Positions 1 through 6,600 of a stretch of 14,628 nt of DNA are shown one piece after another. The translations under genes and the position numbers were made by a program. Within the stretch, counting starts at the first letter, position 1, and each line of letters starts with the position of its first letter. The DNA is from JBDNBY01 sp039767595 (GTDB lineage Bacteria; Pseudomonadota; Alphaproteobacteria; Rhodobacterales; Rhodobacteraceae). The stretch spans positions 1 to 14,628 of the forward strand of contig JBDNBY010000034.1 in assembly GCA_039767595.1 (NCBI GenBank), in the 5' to 3' direction. The notes below the pieces were generated by a model. That model worked only from the letters and a program-made list of their open reading frames with translations. It was not told where the DNA came from and did not search any database.

Positions 1-34
1 GATGAAATTGCACCTCGAGGATGAAGCAGGCTAA

Positions 35-412
35 CTACGCGCCGCGCTTTTGCTGCCGCCTCTGCCTGCGCCTGTGCGTGGCATAGAGTAGCGGTGCCAA
101 AATGTAATCATAGACGGCATCACTCACGGGCCGCACAATCGGCGCGCCTGTGATCAGCGCCAACCACCGATAGCGCGGCATCTGATCCCAGATCACCCGA
201 AACGCCGCCATGCCCGAGAGTACCGCATCGTCGTGCAGCACATGCAGCCGACGTGCCGCAGCATACGCATCAACACCGTAGGGGGCGGTATCCGAACTGT
301 TCAAATCATCAAAGCCAAACGCAATCCCATGCCGCTGCGTATATCTTTGATAATGACAGATCTCAGCGTTACAAATCGGGCACTCGGCGTTGTATAGGAT
401 GCGTGTTTTCAT
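35..412 (-). CDS. DCC-family (DUF393) thiol-disulfide oxidoreductase-like protein
   Basis: A 125-residue protein that opens with MKTRILYNAECPICNAE. The CPIC pair (Cys11 and Cys14), placed just after a first beta strand, is the signature of the DCC/DUF393 family, a group of small predicted thiol-disulfide oxidoreductases with a thioredoxin-like redox motif. The family's substrate is generally unknown and nothing here identifies one. The open frame extends 17 codons further upstream, but that extension does not resemble the family; the ATG at 412 puts the redox motif at the usual distance from the N-terminus, so I chose it. The C-terminus is rich in Arg, Gln and Lys (THRRRQRRQQKRGA), an ordinary basic tail. 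The gene faces away from the DUF3800 remnant and shares the 413-607 intergenic region with it. Its downstream neighbour lies outside the window. Confidence 0.85.
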   Translation of the reverse strand: MKTRILYNAECPICNAEICHYQRYTQRHGIAFGFDDLNSSDTAPYGVDAYAAARRLHVLHDDAVLSGMAAFRVIWDQMPRYRWLALITGAPIVRPVSDAVYDYILAPLLYATHRRRQRRQQKRGA

Positions 413-479
413 AAAGACGCATCTAATCCGCCACAATCGCATTTCAAATGCTCGAAATGTCACATTATTATCGCATCAA

Positions 480-509
480 TTGACATAGTCACTGACCATG
501 CCCTAGGTT
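480..509 (+). promoter_or_regulatory. Candidate sigma70-type promoter for the DUF3800 gene
   Basis: A perfect -35 consensus TTGACA (480-485) is followed 18 bases later by TAGGTT (504-509), which matches only three of six positions of the -10 consensus. It is about 100 bases upstream of the DUF3800 start and correctly oriented. The perfect -35 is the only strong element, so this is a weak prediction. Confidence 0.25.
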
Positions 510-568
510 ATTGAATAATATATGCTCTAAGCATCTGAGTTTGCCGTTCAGGACGATATTCAGGCGAG

Positions 569-600
569 CAATTTTTATGAGCGAAAAGTATTAAAAATTG
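569..600. repeat. Inverted repeat before the DUF3800 gene
   Basis: CAATTTTTA (569-577) and its exact reverse complement TAAAAATTG (592-600) form a 9-base-pair stem around a 14-base loop. It ends 7 bases before the GTG start, so in mRNA it would sit next to the G-rich ribosome-binding stretch (600-606). It could be an operator, a hairpin affecting translation, or a chance A/T palindrome. The same CAATTTTT(T)A core recurs in the repeat at the other end of this gene (1766-1775). Confidence 0.45.
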
Positions 601-607
601 GGGTGGG

Positions 608-1709
608 GTGGAGATGTATTGTTACGTTGACGAAAGTGGACATACGGGGAACAATCTTGTTGATTTGGATCAACCCAACCTTTACTATTGGTTGCTCACC
701 TCAAAGAAAAACCTTAATGTGATCGCTAAACCATTGCTTGGTGAGTTACATAAAAAGCTTTGCGTTAAGCGCCTTCATGCTGCAGAGCTAGGCGTAAAGC
801 GTTTATCTAGAGTCGCTAAGAGCCTTGAGAACTTTGCGCGCCACCATGACATACGATTTTCGTTCTACATGGTGGCGAAAACCGACCATGCCGTGATATC
901 CTTTTTTGATCAGGTTTTTGACTCCTTCTTAAACCCAGCGGTTCGCTGGGATCACTACAATACACCGCTGCGCTATCCTTTTTGACGAAGAAACCGCAAA
1001 GTCCGCTTGGACTGCACGTGTTGAGGCTAATGCCGCGGTGGCTAATGCTGCTCTGCAAAAAGTATACGCGAAGTTATTGGAGCGGATACATATACTGCCA
1101 GATGAGCGATCTCGTAACTTGATCTCCGATGCCCTAAACTGGGCTGCACGCAATCCAGATGAAATCAGTTACCATGCTGGCAATAAAGATATTGCGCTAC
1201 AAATCTCTCCGAGCCTTGTTGGATTTCAGCAAGTGCTTGCAGGGATCGCCATGCAATCTCTGAAGCAATCAAGGAAGGTTCGCGAGATCGTCGTAGATAG
1301 GCAATCTGAGTTCAATCACGCACAAGATGAATTAGCGCAAGTTTATAGACACATGACCGGTATCAAGCAAAGCATGGGCCCAGGCATGCCAGAGTTCGAT
1401 ATGAGAAACATGCCAGCGGCATCGCCTAAATTTCTTTCGAGTGAAGAAAGTGCAGGATTAGAATTGGTTGATGTTGTGCTCTGGGTCGCGCAACGGGATT
1501 CCGACGGCAAAACGATATCCAATGAACTATTGAACATGTTAGGTGCGTTTGCCAAACGCGGTCAAACGGACGAAGTGTCGTTAGCTGGTTTGGACCAGAG
1601 GTGGAGTTTTTTGGCTAATTTGCCAGCTCCCGACACTCCAATTTCAGAAGATCTGCAGACGCTTTTGGACAAACTAGAGGGCGAAAGAATAGAAGCAGCA
1701 AAGATTTGA
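608..1709 (+). pseudogene. Broken DUF3800-domain protein gene
   Basis: Two adjacent frames encode the two parts of one DUF3800 protein. The first (608-985, GTG or ATG at 614) begins MYCYVDESGHTG, the typical DUF3800 N-terminus with its conserved early acidic residue, and stops at TGA 983-985 right after NTPLRYPF. The second resumes one frame over from about 978 (LFDEETAKSAWTARVE) and runs to the TGA at 1707-1709, with the family's central and C-terminal parts (LPDERSRNLI, QISPSLVGFQ, LELVDVVLWV). The RY-to-LFDEE step looks shorter than in family members I recall, so a small deletion of about 20 bases is as likely as a one-base indel near the T5 run at 979-983. DUF3800 proteins have a predicted RNase H-like fold and are often found in mobile or defence-associated DNA; their activity is poorly known. 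The gene is A/T-richer than its neighbours and flanked by inverted repeats, which suggests horizontal acquisition followed by inactivation. A sequencing error is possible. Confidence 0.8.
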
Positions 1710-1737
1710 TGTAAGGTCAATCGTTGGTGCGCGGTTC

Positions 1738-1786
1738 GTCATTCCCTAAAATTGATCCACTGGATCAATTTTTTAACGGGAATGAC
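1738..1786. terminator. Long palindrome, likely bidirectional terminator of DUF3800 and rimO
   Basis: The core is AAAATTGATCC (1748-1758), loop ACT, and GGATCAATTTT (1762-1772), an 11-base-pair perfect stem. The outer arms GTCATTCCC (1738-1746) and GGGAATGAC (1778-1786) also pair perfectly, leaving a small asymmetric bulge (T against TTAAC). On the plus strand the inner stem runs into six T (1769-1774), fitting a terminator for the DUF3800 gene. On the minus strand there are four T. The rimO stop codon (1765-1767) and its last codons lie inside the structure. Confidence 0.75.
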
Positions 1787-3141
1787 CCCCATAGATCGTA
1801 TTCACTGGCTTCATCAATCTCGACGGTGACGATATCGCCGACGGACAGCTCTTCGAACCCTTGGTCGATGAACACATTGCCGTCGATTTCGGGGGCGTCG
1901 GCGTGGGATCGGGCGGTGGCGCCCTCTTCGTCGATCTCGTCAATGATCACATCAAGGGACGTGCCGACTTTGGCCTGTAGCTTGGCCTCGGAAATGGCCG
2001 TGGATTTTTCCATGAACCGCTCCCACCGCTCTTGTTTGATCTCGTCTGGCACATGATCGGGCAGGGCGTTGGACCGCGCGCCATCGACATTTTCGTATTG
2101 AAAACATCCCACACGGTCGAGCTGCGCCTCATCGAGCCACTCGAGCAGCGTCTCAAACTCTGCCTCTGTTTCACCCGGATAGCCGACGATAAAGGTCGAG
2201 CGCAGCGTAATCTCAGGGCAGGCCGCCCGCCACGCGGCAATCTCGTCCAAGGTTTTGGCCGCCGCCGCAGGGCGCGCCATGCGGCGCAGCGTCTCGGGAT
2301 GGGCATGTTGGAACGGAATATCCAAATAAGGCAGGATCAGCCCCTCCGCCATCAGCGGGATCAGATCACGCACATGTGGATAGGGGTACACATAATGCAG
2401 GCGGATCCACGCGCCCAAGCTGCCCAAATCCCGCGCCAAATCCGTGATATGTGCACGGTGATCGCGCTCGGTCGCGTGTTTAATGTCCACGCCATAGGCG
2501 CTGGTGTCTTGGGAAATGACGAGCAATTCGCGCACGCCACTCTCGACCAATTTCTCGGCCTCGCGCATCACCGCATGGGCCGGCCGCGACGCCAAGCGCC
2601 CCCGCATATCGGGGATGATGCAGAATTTACATTTGTGATTACAGCCTTCGGAAATCTTCAGGTAACTGTAATGCCGCGGCGTCAGTGTCACCCCAGAGGC
2701 CGGCAGCAAATCGATAAACGGATCGGGCGCGGGCGGCACAGCCAGATGCACGGCATCAAGGACCTGCTCATATTGATGCGGGCCTGTTACTGCCAAGACC
2801 TTGGGATGCGCCCCCGTGATATACTCCGGCTCGGCCCCCAAACAGCCCGTCACGATCACGCGGCCATTCTCTTGGATCGCCTCGCCAATCGCCTCGAGGC
2901 TCTCGGCCTTGGCGCTGTCCAAAAACCCGCAGGTATTGACGATCACGGCATCCGCCCCCGCATAATCGGCCGAAATGCCATAGCCCTCGGCGCGCAGCCG
3001 CGTCAAAATCCGCTCACTATCGACCAAGGCTTTGGGACAGCCAAGGCTCACCATGCCGATGGTCGGCTGGCCAGAGCGGTCGGTTTCGGTCACGCGCGCA
3101 CGCGCAAGATCAGGGCGGAGGTTGGGTGGGTTCGTACTCAT
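1765..3141 (-). CDS. rimO: Ribosomal protein S12 methylthiotransferase RimO
   Basis: A 458-residue radical-SAM methylthiotransferase that adds a methylthio group to the conserved aspartate of ribosomal protein S12. The N-terminal MTTase domain holds Cys35 (SLGCPKALVDSER), Cys71 (NTCGFLDSAKAES) and Cys100 (VTGCLG), which bind the auxiliary 4Fe-4S cluster. The radical SAM motif CNHKCKFC (Cys167, Cys171, Cys174) binds the second cluster. The C-terminal part from about residue 385 is the TRAM domain, which binds S12. CPKALVDSE and SEGCNHKCKFCIIP are RimO-like rather than MiaB-like. The frame extends 55 codons upstream into the neighbouring gene, but the ATG at 3141 leaves the short N-terminal extension usual in alphaproteobacteria. 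Its stop is embedded in the palindrome at 1738-1786. The truncated membrane protein gene ends 28 bases upstream on the same strand and may be co-transcribed. Confidence 0.97.
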   Translation of the reverse strand: MSTNPPNLRPDLARARVTETDRSGQPTIGMVSLGCPKALVDSERILTRLRAEGYGISADYAGADAVIVNTCGFLDSAKAESLEAIGEAIQENGRVIVTGCLGAEPEYITGAHPKVLAVTGPHQYEQVLDAVHLAVPPAPDPFIDLLPASGVTLTPRHYSYLKISEGCNHKCKFCIIPDMRGRLASRPAHAVMREAEKLVESGVRELLVISQDTSAYGVDIKHATERDHRAHITDLARDLGSLGAWIRLHYVYPYPHVRDLIPLMAEGLILPYLDIPFQHAHPETLRRMARPAAAAKTLDEIAAWRAACPEITLRSTFIVGYPGETEAEFETLLEWLDEAQLDRVGCFQYENVDGARSNALPDHVPDEIKQERWERFMEKSTAISEAKLQAKVGTSLDVIIDEIDEEGATARSHADAPEIDGNVFIDQGFEELSVGDIVTVEIDEASEYDLWGSFPLKN

Positions 3142-3169
3142 ACGCGCCCGATAACAGGATTGCGCGCCG

Positions 3170-3775
3170 CTATAAAGGGGGAATGCCACCAATCCACCGC
3201 GCATAGCCCTCAAACAGCGACAACAGCCGCAAGAGCACCGCATAATCAACCCCAGTGACGAGCCAATAGAGCACCTGAATAGGCAACCCCACCGCAAGGG
3301 TGACAAAGATACACAGGGGCAGTGCCCCGCTCACCATATGCGACAGGCTCGCGCGATCCTTTAAACCATGAATGACAAAGGGCAGGCGCGGAATAATCAA
3401 ATACCCCGATGACAGGATGAACACCGTGACATGCAATACCGTCGGCACGAGGGTCGAGGCAAACATGAATATCATCCAGTAATATTCCGATGGCGCAGTG
3501 CGCAGCCCTGCGAGGATGCCGGCGATATCCATAAATGGCCCATCAGGGGTTTGAACAAAATGCACATAGGTGATGATCGCAATCCCCAAGAGGACAAAGA
3601 TCACAAACCCACCGATTAGATCTACCACTCCCCATTTAAAGGCCGTGCCTACATTCCCCTGTACCCCGCGCCGCAAACAATAGCGCGTCAATCCATAGGA
3701 AAGGAAATCAGCCCTAGATGCGATGATGAAATCCCTCTCGGGCACGGTGCAATTCGCCGCGCAAGGGGGCCGCAT
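3170..3775 (-). pseudogene. 5'-truncated multi-pass membrane protein, unknown function
   Basis: The convincing part runs from about 3709 down to the stop at 3170, about 179 residues starting near FLSYGLTRYCLRRG. It has roughly four hydrophobic segments: VVDLIGGFVIFVLLGIAIITY, YYWMIFMFASTLVPTVLHVTV, a segment near SGALPLCIFVTLAVGLPIQVLYWL, and a final weaker one. I do not recognise the family. There is no plausible native start at the left edge of this part: upstream codons run into sequence antisense to the AsmA remnant, rich in Ser, Pro, Asn and Cys, with no ribosome-binding site before the possible ATG at 3775; the open frame itself reaches 3922. I infer that the true N-terminus was lost at a breakpoint near 3700. 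The end of the frame is 28 bases before rimO, so the pair was probably an operon. It might still make a short chimeric protein. Confidence 0.55.
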
Positions 3776-4331
3776 CAACGGCGTTGATTTGGACAAATTG
3801 CTGCGCTCTGGTGATGCGTCTGGCGGCACGACGGTGTTTGAGACATTCTCAGGCCAATTCGACGCGCAAAACGGCGTGCTGACAGGCGATGATCTGGCGT
3901 TGATCTTGCCAAACTTTCGCACCGATGGCGCCGGCGCGATTGACGTGGGGCACCAACGGTTGGACTATCTCCTGTCGCCCACTGCCACAGGTGCGCGGGA
4001 CGGCAAGGGCCTGTCGATCCCCGTGCGGCTCAAAGGGCCGTGGTCACAGCCCAGCATTCTGCCCGATCTAGAGGCCTTGGCCCGTCAAAACGCAGCCGAG
4101 GAATTGGACAAGGCGAGACAAGCCGCCGAAGACAAGGCCAAAGCCCTGTTAGAAGAGAAGACTGGCATCACCGTCGAGGAGGGGCAATCGGCCCAAGAGG
4201 CGGTGACCCAAAAGGTCGAGAGTGAACTGACCAAGGCCAAAGAAAACGCCGGCAAAAAGATCGAAGACGAAGTTAAGAAAAAGCTCGAAGATCAGCTCAA
4301 ACAAGGGATTGGCGGATTATTCGGCAATTAA
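3723..4331 (+). pseudogene. AsmA-family protein, C-terminal remnant
   Basis: The 202-residue frame matches only the C-terminal end of AsmA-family proteins, large envelope proteins (usually 600 or more residues) anchored by an N-terminal membrane helix and linked to lipid transport between membranes. Recognisable pieces are SLSGTVQFAAQGGRINGVDLDKLL, the GQFDAQNGVLTGDDLALILP step, the LDYLLSPTA strand and the IPVRLKGPWSQPSILPDLEAL ending, followed by a charged Ala/Glu/Lys coiled-coil tail and GIGGLFGN. The sequence still looks AsmA-like a few codons before the first ATG (SALDAMMKSL), then meets a TAG at 3696-3698, so the membrane anchor and most of the protein are missing. No good ribosome-binding site precedes 3723. 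I infer a 5'-deleted gene whose loss coincides with that of the opposing membrane protein. A strong terminator follows directly. Confidence 0.7.
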
Positions 4332-4334
4332 CGC

Positions 4335-4363
4335 AAACGGGGGCCACGCGCCCCCGTTTTTTT
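4335..4363 (+). terminator. Intrinsic terminator after the AsmA remnant
   Basis: AAACGGGGGC (4335-4344) and GCCCCCGTTT (4350-4359) form a perfect 10-base-pair stem with loop CACGC, followed by a T-run ending at 4363. It starts 4 bases after the stop codon. It lies between convergent genes; on the minus strand the stem ends in only three T, so it acts mainly on the plus strand. Confidence 0.9.
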
Positions 4364-4381
4364 ATGGCCCGCCGTGGGGGA

Positions 4382-5800
4382 TCAATCTTTGCGCTCGATA
4401 AAACCGGCAAATGCGGCGGTAATAACCGCGCTCAGGACCCACCCAAAGAATTTCAATAGTGGTTTGGCCCAAAAGGCCGCGACCCCCCAATCGCCCCGCG
4501 TGTGCGAGGGGGACCAAGCGGCCTCTTGCGTGAAATCGACCAAGGGGATGATCACATCGGCGGTGTATAAAACAGCATTAAAAGTCTCGTAATCTTTGCC
4601 AATGTCCGAATGCGCCTTCCAATGGGCGACGGGATTGTCGGGGGCCTGTTCAATGCTGCGCTGCCAATCGGCTGAAGCGAGGATCGGCGCTTGGGCCGGA
4701 ACCATTTGATCATGCGCATAGGCCGAGCTGAAAACATACCAGCCGATGAAACCAAGGATAAGTAAAATGCCGATAGAACGGGCCGGTTTCTGGTTGAAAC
4801 CTAAACTGAGATTATTGATTGAAGACACTAAAAGCGCAACGTTCCCCAAAATGATGTTCCGCATCTCATGCTCATGAGAGGTGGAGGAGCAGATGCGCCG
4901 ATTATAGTCCGCGTGGGCGATACGCCAGTCACGGCTAATGCGGATCTCACTTGCTGCGCGGCTATGTCCGATGCGAGCGTAATATTGGGCAAGGAAGGTA
5001 TGCGGCGCAGGGTCGAAATCCTGCTGCGACGCGCGGGATAGCCATGGAATATTGGGTATTTTTGGCTCTATATCGCGCTCCGCCTTGCGGTTCCAGATCG
5101 CAAGGCGCTGCGCCGGAGGGATGTGTGATATGATCTCGTTAAACGTGAAACCGTCCAGATTAAATGCCTCTGTTCTATCCCAAGCATCTGCATCATCTAC
5201 AAGAGTGCCGACTGACATGTTCGTCGCGACTAGCCGTTTGGGCGGGGTTTTTAGGCTGAGATAAACCCAACCTGCCTTTACCTGCACCTCTTGGCAGCGT
5301 AGATCTCCCGAAAACGCCCCTCCGTGACACACAATCTGCCCGCCGATCGTGGCGCCAGTGAGGTCAACGGTGCCTGTGGCATGAAATCCGTTAATGAGGA
5401 AAAGATTTCTTGTTAGTTTGCATCCTTGGCCCCGTAGACCGTTGCAAGATGATCCGCTGAGAGTGACGTCATAGAGCTGTGCTTCACCGAGGTCTATTTG
5501 CCCGTCGATATGTGAGTCGGCGAGGATGAATGAGATGTCATTGCGCAGCCCGCGTAAGTTTAGCGGGCGGGTGACCCATGCGCCGACGATGGCCAGCCCG
5601 TGATGTGACAAGGTGATATCGGGGCAGTCTGCCTCGGCCAAATGGCGGATGAGGTCGGGGCGGATGGTATTGTCGTCACTCGGCGCCGAGGGGCGCGTTT
5701 CGGCAAAGACAACGGCGCCGTTTTCGTCGATCAGCCGGTGTTCGGCGGGGGTGAGGGGGGTGTCCCCTATAATATCATTTAATTTTTTAGAATATGTCAT
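4382..5800 (-). CDS. Membrane-anchored protein with repeat-like N-terminal half, unknown function
   Basis: A 472-residue protein. Residues about 60-220 contain short strand-like units (ITLSHHGLAIVGAWV, LNLRGLRNDISFILADSHIDGQIDLGEAQL, GTVDLTGATIGGQIVCHGG, FNLDGFTF) spaced as in pentapeptide-like right-handed beta-helices. Residues about 260-300 (FDPAPHTFLAQYYARIGHSRAASEIRISRDWR) form a helical segment of the type seen in proteins often labelled membrane-associated oxidoreductase; no catalytic residues support that label. Hydrophobic segments follow at about 316-335, 341-360 and 447-467, and the protein ends IERKD. The region between the last two (about 362-445) would be a Trp-rich loop. I chose the ATG at 5800 (MTYSKKLND); a GTG at 5821 is also in frame but lies in the gcrA terminator loop. 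The only Shine-Dalgarno-like sequence (GAGAG) is inside that terminator stem. Base composition is somewhat A/T-richer than in gcrA. No partner gene is evident. Confidence 0.75.
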   Translation of the reverse strand: MTYSKKLNDIIGDTPLTPAEHRLIDENGAVVFAETRPSAPSDDNTIRPDLIRHLAEADCPDITLSHHGLAIVGAWVTRPLNLRGLRNDISFILADSHIDGQIDLGEAQLYDVTLSGSSCNGLRGQGCKLTRNLFLINGFHATGTVDLTGATIGGQIVCHGGAFSGDLRCQEVQVKAGWVYLSLKTPPKRLVATNMSVGTLVDDADAWDRTEAFNLDGFTFNEIISHIPPAQRLAIWNRKAERDIEPKIPNIPWLSRASQQDFDPAPHTFLAQYYARIGHSRAASEIRISRDWRIAHADYNRRICSSTSHEHEMRNIILGNVALLVSSINNLSLGFNQKPARSIGILLILGFIGWYVFSSAYAHDQMVPAQAPILASADWQRSIEQAPDNPVAHWKAHSDIGKDYETFNAVLYTADVIIPLVDFTQEAAWSPSHTRGDWGVAAFWAKPLLKFFGWVLSAVITAAFAGFIERKD

Positions 5801-5839
5801 AAAAAAATCTCTCGCTGACACAAGGTTAGCGAGAGATTT
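5801..5839 (-). terminator. gcrA terminator overlapping the next gene's ribosome-binding site
   Basis: On the minus strand, AAATCTCTCGCT and AGCGAGAGATTT form a perfect 12-base-pair stem (5828-5839 with 5805-5816) around an 11-base loop, followed by a seven-T tract that ends at 5801. This is a textbook intrinsic terminator 23 bases after the gcrA stop. The ATG of the downstream membrane protein follows the T tract immediately, and its only Shine-Dalgarno-like bases (GAGAG) are in the 3' arm of the stem. Confidence 0.85.
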
Positions 5840-5862
5840 ATGTGATTACAAACCCTAATGGT

Positions 5863-6450
5863 TTAGCGGCGGCGATTGCGGCTGCCGTTGAGTTGTTGAA
5901 AGGCGAGGCCGTTGTGCGTTTCGCAATAGGGCTTGCCCGCCTGTGCCGCGTGACCGCAGAACCAAAAGTTTTCCGTCGCCGGATCACCGATGGGCCATTT
6001 GCATGTCTTTTCGGTGAGTTCCATTAAGTTCAGCTTTTTAGCCTTTTTCTCGATCTCGGCCGCTTTGGCGATCACCTCGGGGCTGGTTTCATTGGCCGAG
6101 GGTTGCGGTGGCAATGGCTGTCCTGCAGGGACAATCGCCTTGGACCGCGAGGGCACCTTGGGTTGCGGGATCGGCGCGGCCGGTTTGGCGGCGGCCTCGG
6201 CCGTGACTTTGGCCTCGGGTTTTGGGGCCGCCTTGGGTTTGGGGGCGGCTTTGGCGGTCTCTTTGGTTGCTGGCTTGGCCTTGGCCGCGGGGGCCGCTGT
6301 GGCCGTGCGGTTGGACAGGCCCAAACGATGCACTTTGCCAATCACCGCGTTGCGCGTGACATCGCCCAGCTCTTTGGCGATGACCGAGGCGGATTTCCCC
6401 TCGAGCCAGAGTTTTTTGAGAAGTTCAACGCGCTCGTCCGTCCACGACAT
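5863..6450 (-). CDS. gcrA: GcrA cell cycle regulator
   Basis: A 195-residue GcrA homologue. The N-terminus MSWTDERVELLKKLWLEGKS and the following SVIAKELGDVTRNAVIGKVHRLGL form the DNA-binding helix-turn-helix (residues 1-45), strongly conserved in alphaproteobacteria. A low-complexity Ala/Lys/Pro linker spans about 50-120. The C-terminal domain, CKWPIGDPATENFWFCGH...GKPYCETH, is the segment by which GcrA contacts RNA polymerase sigma70 in Caulobacter. GcrA activates promoters in cooperation with the GANTC methylation state set by CcrM. The start is supported by GAGG at 6461-6464, 10 bases upstream. I found no GANTC site in the 6451-6600 intergenic region; one GATTC lies at 6607-6611 inside the divergent permease gene. 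The 12-bp-stem terminator at 5801-5839 ends the transcript. Confidence 0.95.
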   Translation of the reverse strand: MSWTDERVELLKKLWLEGKSASVIAKELGDVTRNAVIGKVHRLGLSNRTATAAPAAKAKPATKETAKAAPKPKAAPKPEAKVTAEAAAKPAAPIPQPKVPSRSKAIVPAGQPLPPQPSANETSPEVIAKAAEIEKKAKKLNLMELTEKTCKWPIGDPATENFWFCGHAAQAGKPYCETHNGLAFQQLNGSRNRRR

Positions 6451-6600
6451 ATGTCAGTATCCTCGTCATTTGGGGTTGGGTGGCGATGCCCCCCTTTTCT
6501 TCGACAAGCTTCTATTCTAATCATCCACGCGTCAGTTACAAGACGAATTGCAAGCCGCGCCGGCCCATTGAGGCGACTGTGGCCAAAAATGAGGGCTAAT
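6451..6600. other. Divergent intergenic region between gcrA and the ABC permease
   Basis: About 150 bases that must carry the promoters of gcrA (minus) and the permease (plus). I see no clear sigma70 hexamers, no GANTC and no significant inverted repeat. AGGG at 6592-6595 is the permease ribosome-binding site, 5 bases before the ATG at 6601, and supports that start over an in-frame ATG at 6589. Confidence 0.5.

Larger units (their letters stand above)
413..607. other. A/T-rich divergent intergenic region
   Basis: This 195-base region separates the DCC gene from the DUF3800 remnant and should hold both promoters. On the plus strand a TTGACA hexamer lies at 480-485, with a weak -10 candidate (TAGGTT, 504-509) after an 18-base spacer. 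A short ATGCT/AGCAT palindrome lies at 522-534, and a longer inverted repeat at 569-600 just before the DUF3800 start. I see no further coding sequence or RNA gene. Confidence 0.5.

Noticed and set aside
522..534. ATGCT-CTA-AGCAT hairpin upstream of DUF3800
   Set aside because: Only five pairs, no T tract, and no clear relation to a promoter. It is too short to call.
2032..3258. Long plus-strand reading frame (408 codons) opposite rimO
   Set aside because: It is antisense to rimO, whose radical SAM and Cys motifs are unambiguous. The translation is rich in Arg, His and Gln without family features, as expected from the codon bias of the opposite strand.
3142..3306. Longer rimO start at 3306
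   Set aside because: The 55 extra codons overlap the end of the membrane protein and are Cys/Arg-rich without RimO similarity. The ATG at 3141 gives a normal N-terminus.
3776..3922. N-terminal part of the membrane-protein frame antisense to AsmA
   Set aside because: Its Ser/Pro/Asn/Cys-rich translation has no membrane-protein character, while the plus strand here encodes clear AsmA sequence. It is open only by chance.
6240..6310. Repetitive Ala/Lys/Pro-coding stretch as a possible DNA repeat or CRISPR
   Set aside because: The repetition comes from the biased composition of the GcrA linker; there are no regularly spaced identical units. I saw no CRISPR-like array anywhere in the window.
6103..6600. 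Upstream extension of the ABC permease frame through gcrA
   Set aside because: The extra N-terminus is low-complexity Gly/Arg/Leu sequence antisense to the Ala/Lys/Pro linker of gcrA. A good ribosome-binding site supports a start at 6601.
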